From the NCBI GenBank assembly GCA_035079385.1, contig JAVHKY010000056.1, forward strand, positions 2,108,001 through 2,172,000: a stretch of 64,000 nt of DNA, in the 5' to 3' direction. The notes beneath the pieces were generated by a model. It saw only the letters and a program-made list of their open reading frames with translations, had not been told where the DNA came from and did no database searches. The translations under genes and the position numbers were made by a program. Shown piece after piece: positions 20,546 to 31,179 of this stretch; the first letter of the stretch is position 1, and each line of letters starts with the position of its first letter. The DNA comes from Aspidiotus rigidus. Lineage: Eukaryota; Arthropoda; Insecta; Hemiptera; Diaspididae.

Positions 20546-22610
20546 CCCGGACAAAAATTCTGTCACGGTGATTGTTCTCCCGATAAAAGTAATTGCGTGT
20601 TTTTTCACTTTAAAGAAAAATAACACCGGTCACGTTCGATGAGTCGGAAAAGATGATTCAAGTTTTTTATATTGAAATTGAAAATCGAAGGAGATGAAAT
20701 TCTGCATGAAATCTTGGAAGATGAGTTCAAATTTGAGATTTTCAAAAGAAGCGTTTGAAAAATTGTTTTATGAGTCGCAATTATTTCTGAAAATGAATAC
20801 TAGATTCCACCTAATGCACGTAAGTGTACCGGAAATGACTAGTTGTGCACCTCATCCCTATTGTTTCTTTTGTGAAGGGATGAAAATGGTACATTTCTGC
20901 GACGCAGACAGGCCGTTTGTGTCAATGATTCTAATTTTAAAATTATAGTTACTTTTTTGCATTCATTTCAAACTTTCAATTTGTGTCAAGTCAGTTGTTC
21001 TACGATTTGGAGTTTGGATTCTGTCATAGATTCAAGTCCAGAATCTGAAAATATAAAGGAAATGGCTAACCTTGCACGCATGCTAATAATGCTTGTAGGT
21101 AAGTTAGAAAAAATTGTGATAAAGATTAAAAAGAACAGACTTTTCATTTAAAAAAATATGGATAAAAGAAGAGGAATTTTAACGAACGGATAGTATTTGA
21201 TAAGAAAATACGATAATAATAGAGATTTACGGAGGGAAAGAGAGAATATTCAGTTATTGAAGTAAGTTATAGATAGACAGACGGATGAATTTCCATGAAG
21301 AAAGATTATATGGAGAAGAGAGACGATTGCCACCAAAAATATTGTTCGCTGTGGTGATATGAGAATCGCTAAGCGATTTTGTAAGACGTGAACTGCCAAA
21401 AATGCGAAAAATAGACGTCAGGTTCATTGCCGCCGCCCATGGAACTGATTATCAGACGATTTTAGATGGTAAAGGGACTCTATTATCAACTCAATAAAAT
21501 CGTAATTTCAACTCAATAAAATCGCAGTCAACTTTATACAACATAATTAATTTTTGAAAAGTCGGGAAGTGCGGGCGGTGAAGCGTGGTATGAAAGATTG
21601 ATATGCGTAGCTTTATAGGTAGCTGTGGGCTTCTCAATCTACCTTTATTTCTCATTCTCCTTCTTTTGTACCTAAGAGCTGCTAAACCTTATCAGCTGCT
21701 CGTATACCATAGCATCACACATCTCATTTCAACTTGGCATCGTGCGCAGCGAAGCGAAAACTAACAAAAGAATTAAGGGTAACTCCCTCTATTGTACATA
21801 TGCGGTATCAAGAAGAAAAGAAGCGCGTTTGCCTTGGCAAAATATGTTCTGAAATGAGGATTGTTAGCACAGCTTCTTATTTTTTCTTCGTATACTATGT
21901 ACCAGTTTTAATCAACGATGTACCAGTCAATATAATGCTCCAATTTTGATTTGTGGCTCGATTGCGCTTCTCCAGGTATGAACAAGGACCAATCATGAAA
22001 AAAAAATACGTCTGCGGCTGAACGTACGCATAGTACACTACCCCGATGCTTCTATGTGTATTCTTCGTGCCTCAAAAAATTAACAAATAAGTACGTGTAT
22101 ACTTTGTAAAGCAGGTTAATGAATGAGCGTAATATTATGCAAACTACAAATAAGACTAGTAACAAAATTTATGCTAATAGTCCGAACTCAAACAAGTGAC
22201 AACAAAATGAATATTGATATGAATCAAATTTGTAACAACTACAAATTTGAGAATAGAATGGTTTTAAAATTGAACAGAAAAAAAGTAGAATTATGTGTTC
22301 ACAATTAGCGTTTGGGAAATGTGGAATCACGCTATTTTCATTTCATATTTCAGATATTCAACTCCTCCTCCCTCCCACAGTCGTTGTGTATCATTTCACA
22401 TCTATCCAATGAGTGTTGCTTTATAGAGCACCGAATTATAAATTTCGTTCAGAGTGAGCGACGAAATCACAGTGTAAACCATGACTCGAGGTTACACATT
22501 TTTAATGATGGCTGAACATTCGGTCACTCATCGGTTGCACCTTGTTTCTTCAATTGATCTGTTCCTACCTGCTTCTGTCCCTCATTAGTCAACGTAGAGT
22601 ACGTTTTCTC
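20546..22610. other. No confident gene; possible exon-like scraps
   Basis: Two plus-strand stretches look slightly coding. About 20999-21100 (STIWSLDSVIDSSPESENI) ends in a GTAAG donor, and 21402-21500 (MRKIDVRFIAAAHGTDYQTI) lies in a short frame. Neither has a recognisable family or a complete splice structure. The rest is AT-rich sequence with no paired repeats. Confidence 0.3.
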
Positions 22611-22611
22611 A

Positions 22612-22725
22612 AGGGAGGTATAGGAAATTTCAGAGGGGGTACCTTAATACCTTTTTTTTTTTTCCGATAATAATCTGGGGGTGAAAGTGCGACTCCAGAC
22701 ACCCCCTGGCTACGGGCCTGTAAAA
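22612..22725. mobile_element. Fragment ending in CTACGGGCCTG
   Basis: A purine-rich stretch followed by GGCTACGGGCCTG, the same kind of end as the element at 25794-26027 (GTTACGGGCCT). No partner end was found, so only a partial relic is claimed. Confidence 0.35.
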
Positions 22726-22800
22726 ATTCTTTCCGAACCAGTGCGTCCCGGAGTCCGAATTCTTTGATCGTATAACGCTCATTTAATGCAATCTGCACGA

Positions 22801-25780
22801 TAAGAACTTGAAATGTAATTCACAATCTTGGTTACTATTTCAGTTCATGTTAATAGTCGTTTTGGCATATTTGAGAAGCACTGTTCGAATTTTTTGGAAT
22901 GTGTATCTTTGAATCCAGTAATTAAAATGTTCTAAAAATTTGAGGGCGCACTCTTCATCAATGTCGAATTTGAACAGCCTTCAGATGGAAAAACAATATC
23001 CAGTTCTCTAAAGGAAGTGAATTTTTAATACGTAAGTATGAAATAATGTATTGTAGGTGAATTTTATAACAATATAATACACGCTATTCGTCTAGAAAAA
23101 TACGTCGTAAATACAAAATATTATGGAGAACGTCAAATCATAAACTAAAATAACTAGTGATTCTTTTTCTTTTTTTTCGGGTTAGTTGGTACTTCTTTGA
23201 TTGTATTACAACATACTTAATCATCTGAACGAGTTTTGACACGTTGATTGTTGGTAAGAATAGGAAGGAAAAAAAAAACTTTTGTTCATCTAGTTCACGA
23301 AGTATTGATTCGGTTTGACTATTTCTTATATTTTTTACATGTCTTTCAGTCTCGTGTGAATAAAATAATTGAAAATATAAGAATAAGATAACGTCACTAT
23401 TTACTATTCGATCAAGAAAGGCGGAAAAGTAAAAGAATAAAAGTGAATACGTCAAGAAAAAAAAAGAAATGCAAAGAAGAAGAAATGGGAAGATGAATAT
23501 TAAATACAATAACAATTCGCAAATTACTTCAAAAATGAGCATCTAAGTATTATAGAGGAATCGGTGATCGTTATCACAATTTAATTTTGTGATAATTTTA
23601 ATGAAGACCGAGACAAAAAAAGGGAAAAAAATCACAAAAAGGCTAAAAGAATAATGCGTAAAAATCAAACTTTTCCTCTTTTTTCCTCTTCCCTCGACAC
23701 AAGAAACGTATAAAAAAAATACTCATGGAAATAAAAAATTTCGCCATATGAAATCCAGTCTTTGGATAGAGGGTCTACTGAGCACACAACTACTGCAATT
23801 CTCTCTTCTTCGTCTGATTAAAATATATAATAAAAATAGCGTACAGAAATATACCTACTCGTACATTATGTACGTAGGTACCGGTAACAAGTTTTTAATG
23901 ATTAAAAAATGCAAAGCATAAGAAATGTCACTCAATATTCAAATAATGGCAGTTTGAATGACTTTTGCAAAGCTATGCTATACTATAAAATTTCAATTGA
24001 AGAGACGCTCGCTATTTCATCTGATAAAACAGTTCAATTTACGTTACCTGCCACGTAAAAATAACGCTGAAAAAAGACCAGTTTCGATCATAAGATTATC
24101 ATCAAACACGGTTGCGATTGCAACTTTGTGAGCTTTAGTCTGCGAAAGTACTTCCACTACGTGAAGGGTCATCAGTTGACAAAACACGTTTACACATGCA
24201 GGTACAGAAAAGGACTCATTATCTTCACACAATGGACCAACGAAAGAAGTTTTTGTTTATTAAGAAAAGACTTTTTTCAGATAATTCCAATGCAAGACTT
24301 TCCTTTTTTCTGAACACGCTACTTCCCACGTCAAGCCGAACACCCGAACTGTTACGACTCCTTATCTGTATATTTGTGCACGGTAGTGACTGACACATTA
24401 CATTGTCGAAGTTCTTCCGCAGGAAGCTAAAGTTCACGTATCATGTTCTTCATCTAAAATTCCGAGGATATTTATATGATCAGAGCCGGCCATTTTCTAG
24501 TATCTTTCTATTCGTATTACAGTACAATGAGCTGCCATCCGTGAGAACGACTATTCAAAATAAAATAATACGATGAGTGGTTTTGTTGTAAAAACTGTAA
24601 TAAAACTATGTAATATCACGGGCTTCAAAACAGAAGATCATAATAAAGACAAGAGGAGAAAAAAAAAATCAACTTGAACAAAACGAAAAGAAGTAAAGTA
24701 AAATATTGATAAAAAAAAGAAAGGAAAAAAGACGAGAAAAATAAAGGGAAGAAAACTAAGTTGCATCTTACAATAATCGACGAAGAAGAAAATCTTTCTG
24801 TATAAATACTGAATAAAAGGAGATCAATCTAGTAAAAAATATTGATAAAAATAATGATAATGATGATAATATTATAATAATATGATAATCATATATAACA
24901 ACACAACTTAACTTAGTAACTCGAAATACTATACGATTTATCACCCGTCACTTTTTCTTAATAATGCCAATCAAAAACGGATTGCTTTTGTTTTGTTCAT
25001 CTTACTACCGTACAACACCGACATCGTTAGCACCGGTAAAAATGAAAAAAAAAAAAAAAAAAAAAAGTTCTTCTTAACTGATAATTATAATAATAAAAAC
25101 GCATTACAAAAGTACCTAGAGTACACAACAAGTACGTGGCTGTAATAATGTAGTGTACAGTTGTACCTGCACCTGTGTCTGTATAGGCTACCTGTTGTAC
25201 ATGGTACTCGTAAGATAGGATGCCTACACGCCAAACTAGTTATCGTCTTCATTTTTCGTATATCATAATTCATCAGTTCCTTTAATTTCGATTCCACAAG
25301 ACGAACCCAAGTGTTTAGATTATTTTTAAGCTGAAAGAATAATTTGAAGTTCGAATATTGTTCATGAAATTGTAACGAGCCAAATGTATGTTCGTAATTT
25401 TGATTTTCCTAAAGAAGTATGCTACAATCTTTTCATATTTGACGTAAAACTATCTTTTGGAAATTGGTAACAGAAGGAAAGTTGCGACAAAGACTCATCG
25501 AAGTTCTACGATCGTGTTCCGGCTGCTTCTATGCACAATTACACAAAATTCTCAACAAAAAAAGACTCGAGTCAAGGATTCAATTTTTAGCTTTCAAATT
25601 GAAACCGGTTGAGGGACCGATGAATTAGAAACGACTAATATTCCCAGGATAATTCGTGGCAAATTGTTTAAAATTACACCATTTGAATTTCTGAATTTTA
25701 GGCCTATAAATATTAGTACTATTAAAATATACGAGTATTTGTTATCATACAACGAACTTTTTTGGTGATGAAAATAGCGA
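22801..25780. other. AT-rich region, possibly distal 3' UTR or intergenic
   Basis: Dense A/T tracts, A22 at about 25046-25066, an (ATAATG)-like stretch at 24850-24885 and no credible coding exon. It lies downstream of the minus-strand LRR gene; whether its transcript extends this far cannot be told. Confidence 0.35.
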
Positions 25781-25793
25781 GTAATTTTGAAGG

Positions 25794-26027
25794 CAGGCCC
25801 GTAACTGGCGATTTTTCTAAGAGTGGTAAGATTGGGGCAAGAATGAAAATAATTATATACGATGAATCGTGGGCTACACAGTCTTTCAATAATTTTTCTT
25901 GTGAGCTAAAAACGGTGAAATTGACTTTACGATCAAAAAGCCAATTTGCCGATATTTTCTAGGGGGACAAAAAAAATGTTCAGGAAGGGTATTGCCCCCA
26001 TTTCCTTCCCCCCGTAGTTACGGGCCT
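25794..26027. mobile_element. Short element with AGGCCCGTAAC ends
   Basis: The inverted ends AGGCCCGTAAC (25795-25805) and GTTACGGGCCT (26017-26027) enclose about 210 bp of non-coding sequence with a GGGGGA-rich right side. The flanks TTTGAAGG and TTGAAAGG are similar and may be a mutated 8-bp duplication, suggesting a hAT-type MITE. Confidence 0.55.
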
Positions 26028-26039
26028 ATTGAAAGGGTG

Positions 26040-27437
26040 ATTTTTTATAATTTTCCAAGCTGTGAAAAGGAAGTCAATGTTTGTACTTTATGGGCAGCTT
26101 TGAAGTGAACAAAAATCGTTAGGGTAATACTATCAATCGTTGAATGATTTCAAACTGTCAGATTCTATCGTTTTCAGAGTTCGATATTAAATATATCTGA
26201 TTAGCAAATACGAGTAAATAATTACAATAAAACGAATTTTATGGTCATGCGTAGTTTTTTTTTCTTTTCATTGTGGATGAAAACGCTTTCTCGTAAATAC
26301 CTGCAACTAGCTGAGTATCGTAAACTTTACGTACGTTCTCAATTTCAAAGATTCAATATAAAAATAATAGTCCAAAAATTAAAGAAAGAAAAAAAAAATA
26401 ATAATAATTAAAACGGAAACTGAGTGATAACTAACCTTTGAAATTTTTGTAATATCATTGTCACTTCTTAATCTCGAATATTTCTTAATTTATATAATTT
26501 GCATCGAATTTTAGTGTACTACACATAGGCCTTCGTACACCGTCACTGAGAATTTGCAACGTTGAGCAACGAAAAATGTAGAATGATTTATTCGCATCGC
26601 GAACTCTTATGCGATCGATAACCCATAAATATACTCGTACCAATAAGGAGAAAAAAAAAATGAATAATAATATACATACAACAAAAATGATAATACTGTA
26701 GTTCTTGATCAGGATTCGGGGCAGAGTTAACGACAAAAAGACACAAATTAAATGGCGGTAATTCATCGGAAATAAAAAATCATGCACCTTGTAAAATAAA
26801 ATAGGAAAGAAAAATGAAGGAATTATACGAACGAACTTATTACGGATAAGAATAAAAATAAAAAAACGAGAAAAACAAACGAGAAAATAAAACTTAGAAT
26901 TATATCGCGCGAGTGTATAGCACATCATTTGTAAATCGACGAGGATAGCAATTTGGATCAAACAGCCTTCAACAGAATATACATTATGCATCCATATTCT
27001 TTCTATGCGATTTTTTAAAATAATAAAATTTCTCAGACGTTTCAAAAAGGGTATTGGCACATTGGAAGAGGACCTGCAGAAATTTCCTACTCGCAAAACG
27101 TATCTGACGTTCATATAGCATCAGAAATATAAAAACTGAGAAGAGAATTTTTTTAAAAATTTGACACAAGTGTGTAAAATAGGTAAAATTTTGTTAAGCG
27201 GCTATCTGCGTCAAATCGACAACATACCTCTTCCAGAGTACGTATAGTCCTTTGTAAAACTGTAAAAAAATACAAACACGCCGTTATCTCACGCGTTCAC
27301 CTTTCTCGTCCTTTGACTAGAAATCACTTAGGCACATCCAATTCAAAATTTAGCCGGCGCGTCCGAGCACCCAATATCCTCTGATTGTACGCATGCATAC
27401 ACATAGGCGCGATTTTGAAGACAGCTTCATTTAGCCA
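26040..27437 (-). other. Probable 3' UTR or downstream flank of the LRR gene
   Basis: Same strand and directly downstream of the LRR gene. A 209-codon minus-strand frame (26485-27114) is very Phe/Ile/Leu-rich, as expected of a chance frame in T-rich DNA, and has no domain order. Minus-strand AATAAA occurs at about 26586-26591. I see no gene here. Confidence 0.4.
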
Positions 27438-27902
27438 TTAATGCTCGCAATGTCGCGTTGTATTTCGAACATGGGTATGAGATATCATAGTAGTCGGTTG
27501 AAGATGATGACGGCGATGATGTGACGACGATGACGATGACGACGAACATTTCATCGTATGTCGCTGACAAGGTAATGACGGCGGCGACGGCCTGGCAAGT
27601 TTTTTTAGCTGTTTTCCTTGCTGATTCAGCTCTTGTTCTTGTTGTTGTTGTTGAAGGAATAAGTGACGCGGATCACCCGCTCCTACACTGCTAAAAGGCA
27701 CAGCGTACGTGTGGTTATTGGGGGCGACGTGCTCACCCGGTATGTAGGAGAAACCTGTTTGGTCGGTAATTCCCTTCGGATTGAAGGTTTTATATCGCCT
27801 CCCATGACTGGTGCCCACAACTCGCGCTTCGGATTCACCTGGTAGGTAGTAAATATCCGTAGCCTGCTGATGCGAGTTGTGGTTGGAGGCGAAAAGCTCT
27901 AG
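27438..27902 (-). CDS. Candidate readthrough extension of the LRR protein (154 codons)
   Basis: This follows the LRR gene's TAG stop directly and in the same frame, and ends at TAA (27440-27438). It encodes 154 aa with protein-like character: LELFASNHNSHQQATDIYYL, PGESEARVVGTSHGRRYKTF, GFSYIPGEHVAPNNHTYAVP, a Gln-rich run (LQQQQQEQELNQQGKQLKK), then Ser-rich and His/Arg-rich stretches ending RHCEH. YYLPGE and SYIPGE form an internal motif pair. The stop context is TAG CTA G; stop followed by CUA(G) is an established leaky context, best documented for UGA. Alternatives: a 54-nt intron (CCG|GTAACG...CAGCAG|GCT) would also remove the stop in frame but is very short and lacks a pyrimidine tract; a recent nonsense mutation that shortened the tail is also possible. 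Confidence 0.6.
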   Translation of the reverse strand, partial: LELFASNHNSHQQATDIYYLPGESEARVVGTSHGRRYKTFNPKGITDQTGFSYIPGEHVAPNNHTYAVPFSSVGAGDPRHLFLQQQQQEQELNQQGKQLKKLARPSPPSLPCQRHTMKCSSSSSSSSHHRRHHLQPTTMISHTHVRNTTRHCEH

Positions 27903-29438
27903 CTATAGTTCCGTTACCGGTATAGGTTTGAGGGTTTGGTGAGGAGCGGTACGGATGATAAATTCGTCATCGTTGAAAGTTTTCTGATATTCCGCCTGCT
28001 TTGCATTTGCTCCCTTGGTTTGTTTACGCCATTCGTAGTTTTTGAAAACATCGCGCACTCGATGTCGGTAACGATAAATGAGGAACATAAGTAGCGCTAT
28101 CGAAGTTACAACAACGCCACATATTGCAATTATCAGCGTTTGGTGATTGCTCACATAGGTCGAACATCCGAGATCTTCGTTTGTCAGTAGTTTAAGCGGC
28201 TTGTCCTTGAGCGAAGACGGGTCTGAGCAAAGTACTTGAGTGGTGTTACGGTGAATCAGCAGGAAGTCGCGTAACCACACCAATGAGCAATCGCACTCCA
28301 ACGGGTTCTCAGATAGATCAAGTTTCCGTAACTCAGGCCAAGCCGCCAACGATTCTTTCAGCGAAACAAAACCGTTATCGCGTAAGACTAGATCCTTTAA
28401 GTTGGGTAAACCGGTTAGCGAACCGTCCGACAAATGACTGAGATACTTGTTGCTGGTTAAGGTCAACACTTCCAAGTTCAGGTTGTCGGAGAAAGCGCCA
28501 CTTTCAATGTAGTGTAACTCCGATGCACCGGCTATGGTCAGCGTTCGCAAGTTTTTCAGACCTTCAAAAGCGTTTTTGGGCAGATACGCGAATGGATTTT
28601 GACCAATTGAGAGTTCTTCAAGACGCGATAGGCGCGCCAACTGCTTCGTTGGTATGGTAACTAAACCATTGTCAGCCAGAACGAGAATACGCAAATTTCT
28701 GTCTAAGCCGTGGAAAGCGTGTTCGCTTATATTCACCAAGCCGGCGCCACTCAAGTCTAACTTGGATAGCGTAGCAAGACCAACAAAACTGTTGTCGAAT
28801 AACATTTTGAATGCATTCAGGCCTATACGCAATTCAGCCAACGCTTCTAGGGATTTAAACGAAGATGTAGGTACCTCGGAAAGTTGATTGTCCTCGATCA
28901 ATAGCACGTTCAATTGGCCTAGGCCGTAGAAAGTGGCCGATTCAATACGTTGAATTCGATTCTGACTGAGGTCTAAATGGCGCAAACTAATTAAAGGACT
29001 AAATACTTTGTCGGGCAACTCTTCCAAATAGTTGTTGCCCAGGTTGAGCACAACCAAAGACTTCAGATTGTAAAATGTTGCGTCCGTTATATTAGACAGC
29101 TTGTTGTGATTCAAATGCAATTCCAGCAGCTTTGTTTGCCGGTCAAAGACATGCGGTGGCACTTTTACCAGTTGATTATGCGAAAAGTCGATGAACTGGA
29201 GCAGACCGTAGAATTGGAAGGAAGCCGCATCTATCGTTTTAATGCGATTTTGTTTCAAAATAAGTCTTTCAATCCGCGGATTCAAGGTGATGGGTACTTC
29301 GTTTAGTGTATTCTCACGACATGTGACAGACAACACCTCGTCATTGCATTCACAGTTCACCGGGCAGGGACTCGATTCGTCGCTAGATGGCATTATCGTT
29401 AACGCAATAAATATTACGATTACGATCGTCTGTAACAT
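27903..29438 (-). CDS. Leucine-rich-repeat type I transmembrane protein
   Basis: 511 aa in one coding exon. The start chosen is the ATG at 29438, just after a 3' splice site (TTGTGTTTTCAG|GATACAATG; exon from 29444); the longer open frame upstream is intron. Order: signal peptide (residues 1-22, MLQTIVIVIFIALTIM), Cys-rich N-cap (CPVNCECND, residues 25-42), about 13 LRRs of 24 residues (about 55-377), C-cap (NPLECDCSLVWLRDF...C, about 378-425), one membrane span (about 434-455), and a 56-residue tail ending PVTEL, a class I PDZ-ligand pattern (T-x-L). Such proteins act in adhesion or signalling at neuronal and epithelial membranes. There is no Ig domain, which argues against kekkon-type proteins. 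Lapsyn, fish-lips or connectin-like relatives are possible but I cannot choose. At least one upstream 5' UTR exon must exist. Confidence 0.93.
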   Translation of the reverse strand: MLQTIVIVIFIALTIMPSSDESSPCPVNCECNDEVLSVTCRENTLNEVPITLNPRIERLILKQNRIKTIDAASFQFYGLLQFIDFSHNQLVKVPPHVFDRQTKLLELHLNHNKLSNITDATFYNLKSLVVLNLGNNYLEELPDKVFSPLISLRHLDLSQNRIQRIESATFYGLGQLNVLLIEDNQLSEVPTSSFKSLEALAELRIGLNAFKMLFDNSFVGLATLSKLDLSGAGLVNISEHAFHGLDRNLRILVLADNGLVTIPTKQLARLSRLEELSIGQNPFAYLPKNAFEGLKNLRTLTIAGASELHYIESGAFSDNLNLEVLTLTSNKYLSHLSDGSLTGLPNLKDLVLRDNGFVSLKESLAAWPELRKLDLSENPLECDCSLVWLRDFLLIHRNTTQVLCSDPSSLKDKPLKLLTNEDLGCSTYVSNHQTLIIAICGVVVTSIALLMFLIYRYRHRVRDVFKNYEWRKQTKGANAKQAEYQKTFNDDEFIIRTAPHQTLKPIPVTEL

Positions 29439-29444
29439 TGTATC

Positions 29445-31150
29445 CTGAAAACACAAGAGAAAACAGGAACGAACGTAAGAAAAATGATTGAAAATAAATT
29501 CAAACACAATAAAATCACAAACGAACGTCACGTCACGCTTCAAGTGGAAGAGGTAAAATGATCGAGGAGAGAAACAATTGTCGCTCGGTTTCATTCTGAA
29601 TTACATAGGTGAAAGATTCCTCCTGACCCAAGATTTTGCCCAACTTATGCGCTTGAAAAGCTAACCCCTCCACACCCCATTATTTATTTCAGGCCTTACC
29701 GGTCTCTTCATTTCTTTTTCATTTCAATATTATCGAGAATATCACAACTTTCGAGAGAAATAAATCCGAAGAACAAATAAGTTAGAATGATACAATCGCG
29801 AGCAGACTAATGATCCTCATTGTTCTTCTCTACTTTAGATAACGTGATTCACTTCGCCCATTACTGATCTTTTGAAGTAATACTATGCTGCGATATTATT
29901 TGGAATAGAAATTTGTATTCTCGCATGAAATGAAAAAGAGGAAGCAAAAAAATATATTGTACTATTATTCAAGCTGGAAAAGTAATCAACTTCTTTTCCC
30001 GCATAAAAATTACAAAAATATTATACCCTTTCATTTGCGCGACTATCTCTTCAGTACGACTCGTATACAAAATGATTTGTAGGAGCGACGTAAATAATCT
30101 TGAGAAAATGATCATGTTTTTTCCCCCTCCCCCTTTTTTACCATAACAAAGCAAACTGATAAAATTAACTTTACCTTCTCAAAAATCATCTCTCGCGGAA
30201 AATGTAAAGAACAATAATTGTGGAGTGTAATTACAAATTTTTTGGAACTTTTTTCATTTTATATCATCTTCTTGGCGAGCTTTTTATTAATGGCCGTCGC
30301 AGTAAACGTGGGAAATTTTTTTTCGTCGATTTTGTTCGCGAATTGTTGGAACTTGTACTCACCAAATGATCCGAAACGTCGGAAACGCGCTTACGCAAAG
30401 TCAAAATGCAAATCTAAATGAGAGAATTTGTCTCATTCTTCATAACAACCGAAAAATTATTTTGAAGACCTTCAAAATAATTAGATTTGTGGTTCCTGAA
30501 TTTTAATAGTAGGTTCATTTGGAAGATGAAAAAATTTCGACATACGAATGCGGTTTAAAGCGAGCGAGTAGACTTGTCACCGTCAGCGATGGGATGCGTT
30601 GAATTTAAAGGAGATACGATAGTAGGTACGACAGACACTGCAACGGTCAATTGGCGAGATAGCTTTCGTGGTACAGAAGTAAAAATTTCCCAAGTTTAAA
30701 GGTAGAAAAGTTTTGGATGGATAGTGGTCGGCAGACAAAGAAGATTTATTCGTGCATGAGAAAACATCTGTAAAAACGGTGCATAATTCATAGCCGTTTC
30801 CTAATTTTTTAGCACTCACGTTATCATACCAACTAACAACTCTATGAAGAAACAGAACTGAAAAAAACATTTTTTAGAGAAATAAATAAGTTGAATAATA
30901 GTCTGAATTCATGATTTTTCCATTACCACTGACTAATATGTATGCCTTCTTCACGATTTTTAAGCCGGCATACGCTTTAAAAATAGCTTCATGTTATGCA
31001 CCGTGGTCTAGAAGTGAATTTTTTTTCGAAGGCAAGAATTCCAGGAAGGAAACGAGCCGAGCTGACTTAAGCGGCCGAAGTAAATACGTTTACGTTCATC
31101 TATAAATTCATGCGCACGTCTTTTTTGTGCGCATGGACCACACGCTCAGT
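29445..31150. other. 5' intron of the LRR gene (minus) and flank; no other gene
   Basis: The sequence upstream of the acceptor at 29445 is AT-rich. The upstream exon of the LRR transcript was not located in the window with confidence. Short open frames are domainless. Confidence 0.4.
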
Positions 31151-31179
31151 CTAGACTCATCATTTCCATACCCTCTTGG

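Noticed and set aside
23138..23542. 134-codon minus-strand frame that looks like a membrane protein
   Set aside because: Produced by A/T tracts; hydrophobicity is a composition artefact.
26485..27114. 209-codon minus-strand frame rich in Phe, Ile and Leu
   Set aside because: Composition is that expected of T-rich DNA read in one frame; no domain order or splice context, and it lies in the probable 3' UTR of the LRR gene.
27842..27914. Intron removing the LRR stop codon by GTAACG...CTACCAG
   Set aside because: That donor/acceptor pair shifts the frame relative to the extension; only a 54-nt alternative keeps the frame and it lacks a pyrimidine tract.
28654..28887. Plus-strand frames opposite the LRR exon
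   Set aside because: Antisense shadows of the conserved LRR coding sequence.
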